Shown here piece by piece: positions 11,291 to 22,304 of a stretch of DNA of 64,000 nucleotides. The DNA lies in contig WHUZ01000101.1 of the NCBI GenBank assembly GCA_015179045.1, forward strand, positions 62,001 to 126,000. Reading direction: 5' to 3'. The translations under genes were made by a program, and so were the position numbers. Within the stretch, counting starts at the first letter, position 1; every line of letters begins with the position of its first letter. A model generated the notes under the pieces. It saw only the letters and a program-made list of their open reading frames with translations. It had not been told where the DNA came from and did not search any database. Source of the stretch: Kalaharituber pfeilii (taxonomy: Eukaryota; Ascomycota; Pezizomycetes; Pezizales; Pezizaceae).

Positions 11291-12340
11291 CTAACAGATG
11301 TCTCGTTGTCTCCTCCTCCTCCTCGCACCACCTGCACTCTGGTCCGTCCCCTTCCCCAATTTGCCACCTCCAAGCACGTAGACCCTTACAGTACCCCCCA
11401 CCAGTCCCGCCAATCTCCCAGTCAGGTGCCCCAACCTCTCTAGTGGTCTATATGCCAATTCCAACCGGTTTCTCTCCCCCGCCCTCTCCCTCCTTCCTCT
11501 TTGTCTCATACCGGCTTCCGTAACAATCTCTGGGGCGCGCTGCAATGCAGTACCCACTCTCGCCGCCTCATCCGCCGCCTCGTTCCCAGCAATGCCTCTA
11601 TGAGCCTTGACCCATAGAACCGCCAAGTCCAGCTCTCCTCGCTCGACTCTCTTCTCCCACGCCTCCCTGAGCCGGTTCGTCGCTCCGTCATGGGTGAGAC
11701 CCCCCCTCGCCACGTCGGTCATTCTTTTGATCGCATGCCTTGAGTCTGTTATTATAAGTAGCCTCCTCATCGCCTCGCTAATCGCCATCAACTCCGCGTC
11801 ATTCACCGTGGCATTCTCTCCCAAGTATACCGACTTCGACACCCCCTCCCTGACCCACCCCGCCCCCGCTGTACCCCCCATCATGCTCCCGTCAGTGTAA
11901 ACCGGTATCCACCCTTCGTCCTTGACGTCGTCGATGTGTCTCTCCCACTCCTCCCGCTCCGCGTCCCTTTGTAACGTCGATATGACTGCCAACGGTAATT
12001 CCCCGCCATGCTTTAATGAACCCCTCAAGTATACCGTTCCCCCTTCCCTCTCCCTCAATCTCTCCCCTTCATATCTCAGCGCCCTCGCCTCCACCCAGGT
12101 AGACTCCCATCTCACAAATGTCTCTACGGACTCCAAATTGGCCAGCCCCTCCACCACATCTCGTCTTGTTCCCCAGGGTGCGTGCGTGATTCCTCGTGCC
12201 ACCGTGCATTGCCACCTCTCCAGCTCCCTCAGCTTTTTCTCCCTTGGCGCTCCGCGTGCGTAATCGTGCCATGCCCATGCCCCCCAGGTTGTGATATTCC
12301 GTGCGATACTTGTATATATCTTTCTCCGTTTCGCCGGCGC
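11291..12340 (-). pseudogene. LINE ORF2 remnant: connector and RNase H
   Basis: The minus frame starts just after the nested LINE with APAKRRKIYTSIARNITTWG and runs through PVYTDGSMMGG, NDAELMAISEA, LIITDSRHAIK and WVKAHRGIAGNEAADEAA, the motifs of a LINE RNase H. The matching RT end continues at 13302-13088 beyond the nested element. The C-terminal zinc cluster is frameshifted. Inactive. Confidence 0.85.
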
Positions 12341-12345
12341 CATCC

Positions 12346-13087
12346 TGGCAGGGAGGGAAAGGGAAAGACGGAGGATGTGAGAAGGGTGGTGAATGCAGTG
12401 GCGAGGAGAAAGAAGAAGGGGGGGATGCGAAACTGTTGTGGGTAAAAGCTCATATCGGAATCGCAGGCAACGAGAAGGCGGATGAGTGGGCAAAGAAGGG
12501 GACGGGGATGCAGGGTAAGGAGGTGGCCACTGGAAGTGGAGTGCGCCAGAGGGTGAAAGCGTGGAGGAAGGAGAGGAGAGAAGTGGAGGGCTTTGGAAAG
12601 GGGAAGGTTATGGAGTGGAATAGGACAGCGGTGTCCAACTTCACTGCCATGCGCCTGGAGAGAGGAAGGTGCGGGGTGTGGTTGAAGAGGATGGGAGTGG
12701 CGGAATCGGACAAGTGCAGCTGCGGGGAGGCCCAGACGGGGGCACACCTAGCCTTCCAGTGCAGTCAGCAGAGGTTTCGCCCAGTAGGCTTTAGAGAATG
12801 GGGGGATATGGGGAAGAACTGGAAAAGGACAGCAGAGAATGGGGAGGAGTGGGATGAGTTGGAAAGGTTCTTCTCCGGGATCAGGTTCTAGGGCGCCGTG
12901 CGGTTTGCCGTCGGGGAAGTTTGCTTGCCGGGGTGCGAAAGTGTGGAGAAGAGGGGAGGGGGGAGAGGGGGGTTTGTTAAGCCTGTCTCCGGGCTTCGAG
13001 GGCTTGCCCAGGGACCCTGCCATGGCCACGTGCTACAAGCGGGGTTATGTGATTTGAAAAAAAAAAAAAAAAAAAAAAATCCTGGCA
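12346..13087 (+). mobile_element. 5'-truncated LINE (tail family A) nested in the family-B LINE
   Basis: Insert 12355-13078 on the plus strand is flanked by ATCCTGGCA (12346-12354, 13079-13087). It encodes the last part of an RNase H (LLWVKAHIGIAGNEKADEWA, then CSCGEAQTGAHLAFQC) ending at 12891. A short 3' UTR follows, ending in the stem CCCTGC/GCGGGG and poly(A). This copy links the family-A micro-retroposons to a parent LINE. Confidence 0.9.
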
Positions 13088-13493
13088 AGGCGTGCGGCCG
13101 TCGCCCACGCTGCTTTCCCCAGGCTTAGTCTGTGTGTATGGTGCTCGTTGAACTTCAACTCCCAATCTACCTTCAGTCCTACCAGCCGATACGTTGGGCC
13201 CCGCACCCCCACTATCAGGGTCTCGGCTTTGTCCGGGTCAATCTTAAAGCCCTCTCCAGCGGCGTCTCGCTCCAGTGCCCGCCTATGCGCCTTGACCTTC
13301 TTGTAATTAACCTCATGCAGGACGTACAATAGCTGGGAGATGTGTGAGCTTTGCTTATTTGCACCCACATCCCCACTGCGTGAATGGTTCCATTGCAGTA
13401 GGCGTTTGATTAAGCACCCTACCTTACTCTATGCAAAAGTGTGCATTGGAGGAAAATGAGGTCAGCTGTGGTGCATTCTCGTAGACTACGGCT

Positions 13494-13789
13494 TAGTGAG
13501 CGGCACGAGCCGAGCTGGAGGGTGAGCTCGAGCTCAAACGAGCCAAGATCATGCTAGTGTTTTTCTTGCCAGCTCGCTAAAATGCTTAGCCAGTGCAAGG
13601 TTTCATAAACTGTAAATACCTAATATAGTAATAATTAGAGACTTGGAGCTCAACAACTTCGAAATGCTCAATTTAGCTGATAGTAGTGAGAAAGATGAAA
13701 ATTTAGCTTAGTTTAGTTTAGTTTGTCAATATTATATATATAATCAATCTAGGCTCGAGCTAGCTCGAGCTAGCTCGTGCCGCTCACTA
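13494..13789. mobile_element. hAT-like MITE, copy 1
   Basis: A 296-bp element with terminal inverted repeats TAGTGAGCGGCACGAGC and its reverse complement, and no coding capacity. Its AT-rich interior matches the copy at 13898-14298 in the opposite orientation. No clear target duplication is visible here. The ends are extended by GAGCTCGAGC-type short repeats. Confidence 0.7.
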
Positions 13790-13889
13790 AAATTTCTGCC
13801 ACATCTATCAAATTCAGCTCATTCCGCATCGTCTCATGCCTCGGCTCAGGCATGCCATACATCTCAAATTCAGCTCACTCTACCTCATC

Positions 13890-14306
13890 CCATCTTGTAG
13901 TGAGCGGCACGAGCTAGCTCGAGCCGAGCTGGAGGGTGAGCTCGAGCCAGCTCGTGAGTAAGTGAGCTCGGCTCGAGCTGGCTCGAGCTGGCGTGGCATG
14001 AGCTCGAGCCTGGATTGATTATATACATAATATTGACAAACCAAACTAAACTAAGCTAAATTTTCATCTTTCTCACTACTATCAGGTAAATTGTGCATTT
14101 CGAAGTTGTTGGTAGGTCAGAATGAGCTCCAAGTCTCTAATTATTACTATATTAGGTATTTACAGTTTATGAAACCTTGCACTGGCTAAGCATTTTAGCG
14201 AGCTGTCAAGAAAAACACAAGCATGATCTTGGCTCGTTTGAGCTCATGCCAGGCCAGCTCGAGCCGGCTCGAGCTGGCTCGGCTCGTGCCGCTCACTACC
14301 ATCTTG
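13890..14306. mobile_element. hAT-like MITE, copy 2, inserted in the satellite
   Basis: Element 13898-14298 (401 bp) begins TAGTGAGCGGCACGAGC and ends with the reverse complement. It is flanked by an exact 8-bp duplication CCATCTTG (13890-13897, 14299-14306). TIR sequence and duplication length point to the hAT superfamily. It has no transposase. Confidence 0.85.
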
Positions 14307-14478
14307 TCCCTCGGGCATGCCATACGTCTCAAATTCAGCTCATTCTACCTCATCTCATGTCGTCAGGCCGGGGCTGCCATACGTATGAAATGCAGTCATC
14401 TCACGCCGGCAGGTCGGGGCTGCCATATCTATCCAATTCAGCTCATTCTACCGCATCTTGCAACGTTGGGTCGGGCCG

Positions 14479-15250
14479 GCTATTATAATAATCCAACACG
14501 GGCCCCTCGCCCAAGACCTTCCAGCTCCGGTCTTATACTGGCAATTAACATACTATATGCCAGTACTCGTATACGTGCAGCTGACCCTGACCCCCTCGCA
14601 ACTCGTTATACTCCTTCTAGCACTCCGATATATATCCCTGCACCTGTGAGCTCGCTTAAGCAACATGGCCGCCAGCATCCCGGTCATCGCTTAACAACCC
14701 GAACCTGAAGAACCTGCCAGAATCTGCCAGAAGAACCCGGATCCCCAGAACCTGCCGGAAAGCCGTAGTCTAGAATCTCCCGGAAAACCCTAGAACCTGC
14801 TGGAAGACTCCGGAATCCACCAGCGACAGGCATCGCCGAGCTCATTCCCGGACATTCCTGATGCTTCTACCCGCTTCCAGTCATTTCCTTGGCCATCCAT
14901 GTACTTCCAGTCGTTTCCTTGGTTTTCCATGTACTTCCAGTCGTTTCCTCGGTTTTCCATGTACTTCATTTGTTTGTTTGCTCATTTGCTTGTTTGCTTG
15001 GATTTGCCACCGAGGGTTTTCTATAAAGAGGCCCTCCCACCTCCTCCCTCTTGCTTCTCCACGCAACAAATTGTATCCTACCCAAGTTGTGTATATAGCT
15101 TTCAATATATCTACCTCTCGATATCACATAGCTCCGACCGCCTCTGCCTCTGCCTCTGCCTCTACTGTAAAATCGCCCCGGCGCCTGCCGCCCGCTCCGT
15201 ACCCGGATCTTGTACCCCGACCCCGACCCGGACCAATTTATCACAGCTAT
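14479..15250 (+). mobile_element. Solo LTR inserted in the satellite
   Basis: A 762-bp segment (14484-15245) interrupts a satellite unit between 5-bp duplications GCTAT. It contains a TATA-like CTATAAAGAGGCCC near 15021 and is similar in layout to the solo LTR at 44802-45372 (ACAA-TTGTATCC and CATAG-TCCGAC boxes). Its first bases TA correspond to TG in that relative, consistent with a G-to-A change. A 33-bp repeat (about three copies, 14876-14965) and a CTGCCT microsatellite lie inside. Confidence 0.7.
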
Positions 15251-15845
15251 ATGTGTTAAATTCAGCTCATTCTGCATCATCTCGTGCTGACAGCCCGGGC
15301 CTGCAATTCGAGTGAAATTCAGCTCGTTCTGGCTCACCTCACGCCGTTGAATAGGGCCTGCAATTCGTGTGAAATTCAGCTCATTCTGGCTCATCTCATA
15401 CCGTCGAATAGGGCCTGCCAAACCTGTCAAGTTTAGCTCATTCTGCAGCATCTCGTGCCGGTAGGTTGGACCCGCCATACCTGTCAAATTCAGCTCATGG
15501 TGCCTGATCTCGCGCTGTCAGGTCAGGCCAGATATACGTGCCAAATTCAGCTTATTCTGCCTCATCTCGTGGGCCGGCCATACCTGTCAACCTTCTCACG
15601 CCGTCGGATTGGGCCTTCCATGCCTGTCAAATTCAGCTCACTATACCTCATCTCACGGCGGTAGGTGGGGCCTGCTATACTTGTTAAATTCTTCCTCACC
15701 TGAGGCCGTGGGGCCGGACCTGCCATATCTATGAAATTCAACTCATTCGCCCACATCTCATGCCGTTGGGCCGGACCCGTCATATCCATCAAATTCAATG
15801 CTAGCGAGAGAGACCTGTCATACTTGTCAAGTTAAGCTCAGGTTG

Positions 15846-16512
15846 CAGGACTATTTGGCACTTCAGTCCTTTAGCTTAGGCGCAAGCTATATCGAATGCG
15901 ACTGGGTTCAATCCGGTGCGAGGAGTAACCAGCAGTACTTACGACGAGTGGCCACGATTCCTGTATAGTACTAGTAGTACCATTGCTACCATTCCTACTA
16001 TTCTATGAGCAGATAGAGCATTGCAGTGAGTTGGTATTTGCTGGTAGGTGCCAGAGAAGGTTATTTCATAAGGTAGAGGGGTGAGGCAACTGTAGATGCT
16101 GTAGGAGTAGCATTTTCACTTGTTTCCCTTCAAATTCAGAATCAGCGCAGTCATTATAGTCTATAATTAATTCATCGTACATATTAGAAATATATTCTGT
16201 GAGATATGTCTGACATTTTGATGTTGGAGAGGATGCAAAACCGGCGCCAAGGTGCCAAGCGTTCCTGGTGTGCACATCGTTACCCATACGGTACTGGTAG
16301 TACCAGCATGTGCCAGTAATGGCGATGGTGGAATGGGTCAACTATAATCGGGTCACGACACTCCCAAGTAAGCTGAGAATTCTGGGAGATAAAGTACTTC
16401 CTCGCACTAGTACTTGTACGTACTATTCATTATCAAACCAAAAAAGGAGAAGGTTTCCAAAAACAAAAAGATGTGGGAGAGGGTCTGGAATGCTAGCGCC
16501 ATCGCTCCAGGT
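15846..16512. other. No gene seen; possible tRNA-like fragment
   Basis: This stretch between the satellite and the long LINE has no supportable ORF. At 15866-15925 an A-box-like TAGCTTAGGCG and a B-box-like GGTTCAATCC with a perfect ACTGG/CCGGT T-stem are present, but the space for an anticodon arm is only 13 bases. Confidence 0.3.
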
Positions 16513-16661
16513 CTTTTTTTTTTTTTTTTTTTTTTATTCACGTAACCCCGCATACAGGCTATCAGCATATGGCAGGGACCCATATACCCGGGCCAGGTTT
16601 GGAACACCTAACTACGGAATCTACATGCACATCTTGAGCACTCAGTGCCCTCCGTCCCTGG

Positions 16662-17757
16662 CTACCCCAGATCGAGGCAGGCAAACCAGTACTCGACCGG
16701 GTCGCCCTCCACACCTTCTTGCTTCCACCCTTTCTCCTCTAGGTCCTCCCAGGACTGCCAGGTGACATGCGCCCCATCTTTGTCCTTCCTCTGGGGTCGC
16801 TCCAGTTCGGTGCACCTGAACACCACATGCTCAGCACTCCATGCCTCACCACATGTACATTGTACCTCCTCGCCACTGACCATCCTCCTCCACATAGCTC
16901 CGCCTTGGCCAGTCCGCAGCCAAGTGTAATTTGTGAGTGCTCTCCTGCCCCACTTCACGAATTTGCCCTTCCCAAACCCTGCACGCTCCCTCTCCTCTTT
17001 TCTTTTTCGAACTAACTCTTGACGCAGCCCACCTTCAGTGGCCTGCCCATCATACCTCATGCACTTGGCCCCCTCTTTGGCCAACTCATCTGCCTTCTCA
17101 TTGCCTTCTATCCCTACGTGGGCCTTGACCCATGCCAGCTTCACTGCATCCGCCTCCCTTAACCTTTGCCGCCTCTCTCCAATCAGCTCTATCACCCGTG
17201 CTAGATCTGCAGTCCTTGCCTTGCCAGTTTTTCCTGCTTTCTGGACTGAACTGATAGCTGCCTGAGAGTCTGCGAGTAGTAGCACTTTTTCACTGCCATC
17301 AACTACCCTGCCATGGCCACGTGCTACAAGCGGGGTTATGTGATTTAAAAAAAAAAAAAAAAAAAAAATCACTGCCATCAACTGCTTCAAGGGCACTCTT
17401 CATTCCTGAGACCTCGCCGTCCCACACAGTTGCTTTTGTCCCTACCCACCGGGACCCTTCTGACTCACCTGCTACTACCTGCCTCCAGCACCATCCGCCA
17501 CCAACACCGCCTTCCTCACCGCGGCTGCCATCTGTGAAAATAGCTACCGAGTCACTCTTAGCCTCATTGATGGCCTTTTCCCATTTGGCTGGGGTGTCTT
17601 CCTTGCACAGCTTGAGGTCAATGACCTCAATGTCTGCCTGCAGTAGGTGTACATCTCGTCCCCAGGACACTCTCTCCTCCTCGTCGACCTCGAGAGTGCT
17701 GGCAACCTTTCCAGCTACTGACTCAAATCCATCATTTTTGTCTGTAGCATAACCCAA
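16662..17757 (-). pseudogene. LINE RNase H domain, split by a micro-retroposon
   Basis: Reading leftward, 17757-17384 gives AIFTDGSRGEEGG and WDGEVSGMKSALEAV. A 64-bp insertion interrupts, and 17289-16662 continues with LLLADSQAAIS, WVKAHVGIEGNEKADELA and CTCGEAWSAEHVVFRC. All four acidic positions of RNase H are present once the insertion is set aside. It is in a different frame from the RT, so a frameshift separates them. Confidence 0.85.
17290..17383 (+). mobile_element. Micro-retroposon, tail family A, in the LINE RNase H
   Basis: Insert 17305-17368 is flanked by an exact 15-bp duplication TCACTGCCATCAACT (17290-17304, 17369-17383). It starts one base before CCCTGCC and has about 42 bp plus poly(A), opposite in orientation to its host LINE. 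Confidence 0.92.
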
Positions 17758-20753
17758 GCTGAAGTCTCTCCAGTCCCTCCCCCTCTCCCCTCTCTGTCTG
17801 GGTCTGAGGCTACCATTCCACTGAAGCTTTCAGGCCACAGGTCCCCCACTCCTGTAGGGTCCCTTACTGATCTCAGTGCATACCTTGCTTGGCCTTGATC
17901 GAGGATCGTCGTTACACTCTCTACTCCGGCAATGGCCTCGACCTTTACTCTCGCTGCCCCTTGAACTGCACCAGTGCATTTGCGGAGTGCTTGATACTGC
18001 AACCTCTCAAATTCCTCTCTCCACTGCTTCTGGCCTCTCCACCCAATTTCGGACCCCCAAAGGGCTACTGGCCTTACCATGCCTGTATAAGCCTTTCTCC
18101 ATGAGATAGGACTCATTCCCCAATGAGAGTTGCCTAGTCCAGACAGTGCGCCCATGAGTTTTCTGGCTTTCTCGATCCGGCTTTTCCAGTGGAGGTCGAA
18201 ATCAAGAGTACTGTCACAAATCACCCCTAGCCACTTGCACCTCTCAACATCTGCCCTTCTCTTGGCCTTCTTGCCCATGACTAGGACCTCCTCCTTTGAG
18301 GTCTCCAGTGGTAGACCGTGAGCTTCCGCAACCTCCCTGACTACTCCTGCAATTCTCTCCCCAACTCTTCTCATATCCTTTCCTCCTTCCCAATCCAGAA
18401 TGACACAGTTCATATCATCTACAAATGAGGGCAGCTCCACCTCACAGTCTCTCACTGCTGCAGCTACCTTTGTTTCCATCTCTTCTAGAATTGGTGCCAT
18501 GTAGATGAGAAACACGACTGGGGATAAAGGCGAGCCCTGTGGTACACCTACATTTGACTTGCCATTGCCCCTCACCTGTCCATCCCATTCCACCTCAAAC
18601 TCTCGCTCCCGGAAGAAGGTCTCTAACCAGGGCAACCATTTTTCAGCTTTAGAACCCTGTACTCGGTGCTTGACCATATCCCAACGTGTGTTCCCAAAGC
18701 CTCCCTTGACATCCTCCATAATCCACACTGCCCCACCGCCACGTGCCAGAGCTCTCTGGCTCTTCACAACTACCCGGAATAAGGCATCAATTGCACACCT
18801 GCCCCTTACTCCCCCAAACTGCCCATGATGGAACAATCCAGCTTCTTGCAGGTCATCAGCGACCACCTTCTCCATCAGTTTTCCCACACAATTAATGAGT
18901 TGAATAGGCCTCCAGCTCTTTGCTTGTGTAAGATCCCTGCCAGACTTCGGGATCATAATCACCTTGCTGAATTGCCAGTCCTTCGGCATCCTGTCTGCAG
19001 CCAGCTCAGTAGCCAGCTCCTTCATTAACTGCCCTCCTAGCACTGTTTTATTGACCAGCTTAATGAATCTATAGCTGATGCCATCAGGCCCTGGGGCTGA
19101 ACGGCTCGAGGTGCCAGCGAGTGCCTTGTATAGCCTCTCAGTTAGCTTTTTTACATTGGAGGTCAATTCGTCTGTCAGGCTCTGCGGGCCTGAGTTCACT
19201 GGTAGGTCCAATGTTGCCGGTGAAATTGATGTCGCCTGCGAATTCAACACTGCCGGCGAATTCAGCACTGCCGGCGAATTCGACACCACTGGCGAATTCG
19301 ACACTGCCAGCGAAATTGACGTCGCTGGTGGATTTCACGTTGCTTTTGACGTTACCGGTGAATTTGATACTACCGGTAAAGTTGACGCTGCCAGCGAGGT
19401 TGACGCTGCCAGCGAGGTTGACGCTGCCAGCGAGGTTGACGCTGCCAGCGAGGTTGACGCTGCCAGCGAGGTTGACGCTGCCAGCGAGGTTGACGCTGCC
19501 AGCGAGGTTGACGCTGCTGGTGGACCCGACGTCCCCTGATGTTTGAAGTTTCTCTGTACCAGGCCTCTCACCTTCTCCTCATCTGTCCTCCATATATCAT
19601 CATTGTCACCTACAAGGTCGCCCATCTTTCCTCTTAACTTCCAAGGGTCTTTTGCTACTCGGATCACATCCCATGGGTCCTTAGAGCTGTTTTCCTCTGT
19701 AAACTGTTCCCAGCACTCCTTTTTCTTTCGCCTTATGATATACTTGAGGGTTTTAACCCGCTCTTTCCACCGTAGGAGTCTGGCTCTCTCCCATGCTTTG
19801 GCTGCCTGTCCCTTACCCCCTCGGCCCTCCTTCCTCACTGCCTTCGCTGCCTCTTCTACCTCCTTATCCCACCACAACTTACCTCTTGATGATGCACGTA
19901 TCTCCCTCTTCAGACTCTCTCGAAGTTTGTAGGTCTTCTCATATGCAGTCCCTCCTTCAAGGCTTCGGTACCACTCCCATTGTTCTGAAGCCTTCTTTTG
20001 CATGATTTCTTGGATCAAATCTTCTGCCTTATCCCAATCCACTCCTCTTCTTATTTCAATTTTGCCTTGGCTGCTATTACAAGTCCCCCAGACTACTGCA
20101 TGGTCTCCACATAACCACTCTGGATCTTCGTTTTGCCATCCAAATTCCCCATACTTCCAGACTAGATCTAGAACACTCTCTCTGACCTGCCCTTCTACCT
20201 CTCTCGCCCATGTTGAAACCCCTTTCTTTGTCTCCAGAAGCCAGCCTGTGCCTTCCAAACCTTCCTTGAGTGCCCTTCCCCTTGGGTCAGGCCCTTTGTC
20301 TAGTTTGGACCATGCTGGATGGTGTGAATTGAAGTCCCCCAGTAGTACTGCACTAGATTGCAGACCTCCTGGGCCTCTCAGCCTTCCCCATCTGTCCATC
20401 CAATCCTCCAAGGTCTCCAAATTCATATCTGGGTGGATATATACTCCTTCAGCTCTGCCACCTCCTTCTCCCTCACACCAGACCCACCCTTTCGTCTCTT
20501 CAATTACTTTCCACTCCTGGGTCCCTCTCCTTGCATGGGCCACTACTCTCTTGCCACTCTCAACTCGGCTGATGACCTCATAAGCTGGATGCCTTGTTGT
20601 GACCCACTCTCCTCTCTTCTCTGCAACCCATGCTTCTCCTATAAAAATTACATCTACTTTCTCTCTATTTGCCCATTCCAGAATAATATCACTATTTCTG
20701 AGAGAACCTCCAACATTCTGGAATGCCACCTTCATCTTCTGTTCAGTACCCAT
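17715..20753 (-). pseudogene. LINE ORF2: endonuclease and reverse transcriptase, one in-frame TGA
   Basis: One frame runs from the ATG at 20753 to 17715, broken only by TGA at 19335-19337. Residues 1-240 form an endonuclease/exonuclease/phosphatase domain: VAFQNVGG, IGEAW, LLGDFNSHHPAW, VLDLVW and GDHAVV, as in Tad-clade LINEs, which nicks target DNA. After a repetitive hinge the RT follows: PGPDGISYRFI, SWRPIQLINCVGK, GVPQGSPLSPV and the catalytic SFVDDMN. Together they would perform target-primed reverse transcription. The stop and the later frameshift make this copy non-autonomous. Confidence 0.9.
19381..19524 (-). repeat. 18-bp coding minisatellite in the LINE endonuclease-RT hinge
   Basis: Seven perfect copies of GTTGACGCTGCCAGCGAG (19381-19506) plus one diverged copy to 19524; looser 18-bp units continue down to about 19200. 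On the coding strand each unit encodes a six-residue LAASTS-type repeat, so the array lengthens the linker between endonuclease and RT without shifting the frame. Confidence 0.95.
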
Positions 20754-20800
20754 TACGTCGGTACCGCTTCTCTGCTGGCATATAGATGCATGGATGAGGG

Positions 20801-21729
20801 GCTAGAATAACATCGTTCAAAAAAAGTGTACCCCCAGCATGCATAAACTTGTAATCTAAAGATAACGGTGAGTTGTTCTATCCTTTCTAACTACTGAGTT
20901 CTATTGAGGTAACCAAACTTTAGGAGATTCCTATGCATGCATAATAGAAATGAAGCTGGTTATAAGGATGAATGTTAATATGTGAATAAGTATATACCTA
21001 ATCATTGTATGATTAGTATCAGCTTTGCTTGCTTATACCTCATTATTTATATGTATACTATATCTTAATATATTAATACAATTGAGAATCTAATACAACA
21101 AACCTACAATGTATAATTTGCAGTATATCCGATATATGCATTTTATGTCTCTCTCTGAGCCAATATATATATTGAACCTGAGCCCGCATACTACACTATA
21201 TATATTCATGCTCAAACGTATTCTTTACTATATGTAATCTTACTCAAATGTACTCTTCACTATATGTACTCTTGCTTAAACGCATTCTTCACTATATATA
21301 CTGTTCTTCAAATGTACTCACTATTAAACGTACTATACACATAACGTACTCTCTGTTTAGTATACTCTATTGCATCTGTATTGCATGCATAGTGTAATAC
21401 ATATTAAATGTATTGTCATTTTGCTATAGTTGAAGTTCAGACTAACCATATACTTGCCAATGGGTAATGTACTTAAAGCGAGAAGAATACCATATGTATG
21501 TGGAAGTAGAGAATGTAAAATGAATGATACAACCTAAGGTACATCCAGAATAGATACCAAAGTTACACATGTACGTATTCCAACCATTACAGGATTCAAA
21601 TGGAATTGTTGGGATTATAGTATCAGCCTATACTAATTCATGAAATACGTACTCACAAGATACAAGATTCTTGCCAAGAAATTATTGTACCAATATGTGG
21701 ATTAAATCGTGAAAGTCAATTAATACCCG
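20801..21729. repeat. AT-rich stretch without a gene; 32-bp degenerate tandem repeat
   Basis: No supportable ORF. Three diverged 32-bp units (21220-21315) share a TTCACTATATGTACTCTTGC-like core and fade out near 21360. The remainder is AT-rich and rich in TATATA, consistent with RIP-like decay. Confidence 0.55.
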
Positions 21730-21737
21730 ATTAGTGT

Positions 21738-22059
21738 CACGCGGCGGCAAGCTGGTGCTGCTAAGGGATACGACCGGTTCAGGGTAACAGTAGTTTTGCA
21801 AGCGCTGAATGGCAGAGGCCTGACAAACTTGACAGGAGAGGTTTGACAGGAGCAGTTCAGCGGTTCCAGTTCAACGGCGATGGCAGGCTATGGTGAAACA
21901 CGCGGCGGCAAGCTGGTGCTGCTAAGGGATACGACCGGTTCAGGGTAACAGTAGTTTTGCAAGCGCTGAATGGCAGAGGCCTGACAAACTTGACAGGAGA
22001 GGTTTGACAGGAGCAGTTCAGCGGTTCCAGTTCAACGGCGATGGCAGGCTATGGTGAAA
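21738..22059. repeat. 161-bp direct tandem duplication within the solo LTR
   Basis: The segment starting CACGCGGCGGCAAGC at 21738 is repeated at 21899 with essentially no differences over 161 bp, so the duplication is recent or maintained by unequal exchange. Confidence 0.93.
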
Positions 22060-22304
22060 AGGCAGAGAAGACCAAGTACTGAATTGGATCTAGGGATTGA
22101 CAAGAATAACAAGAACATATAGACTGCGAGGAACCATATGGGTCTATTAAGGAGACAAGACAACAGACAAGGAGAGAAGGAACTATTTACATGAGGGCGA
22201 GATAGAGCCTATATATACATGATAGGTTTATTACCTAAGAAGCATAATACAAAGGTAGAAGCAGCGACGAGGGCAGCAGTAAGAACAGAGTAGCGAAGGC
22301 AGAG

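Larger units (their letters stand above)
11000..13314 (-). mobile_element. 5'-truncated Tad-like LINE (tail family B) with a second LINE nested inside
   Basis: Element 11012-13302 is flanked by a 12-bp duplication GTAATTAACCTC (11000-11011, 13303-13314). The left edge is poly(T). Reading leftward it has the end of the RT (ETLIVG..TYRLVGLKVDWELKF), a connector, then RNase H and a damaged C-terminus. A family-A LINE is inserted at 12355-13078, splitting the ORF at LARM. The 3' tail has outer stem ATCGC/GCGAT. A 13-C tract near 11245-11260 breaks the C-terminal frame. Confidence 0.9.
13796..15845. repeat. 57-bp satellite array, interrupted
   Basis: About 15 diverged units share the core CAAATTCAGCTCATTCTGC followed by a CTCATCTCGTGCCG-like stretch and a GGGCC-GCCATA spacer. 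Clear unit starts are near 13808, 13866, 14330, 15260, 15313, 15372, 15431, 15487, 15544 and 15630, a spacing of about 57 bp. A MITE (13898-14298) and a solo LTR (14484-15245) have inserted. On the minus strand many units stay open as a 19-residue repeat (ENELNFTRIAGPI-like), for example 15487-15250. No gene is claimed. Confidence 0.8.
16513..20800 (-). mobile_element. Long Tad-clade LINE (tail family C) with endonuclease, RT and RNase H
   Basis: The longest LINE here, read right to left: endonuclease, repeat hinge, reverse transcriptase, RNase H, 3' tail with hairpin GCTGATAGC and stem CCCTGC/GCGGGG, then poly(A) (poly-T at 16514-16536). No ORF1 (gag-like) precedes it, so the copy is probably 5' truncated near 20.8 kb. 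I could not fix the target duplication. An in-frame TGA at 19335-19337 and a frameshift near 17735 inactivate it, and a micro-retroposon sits in its RNase H. Confidence 0.88.

Noticed and set aside
21738..22059. CRISPR-like array
   Set aside because: The repeats are contiguous duplications without unique spacers and lie in a fungal LTR.
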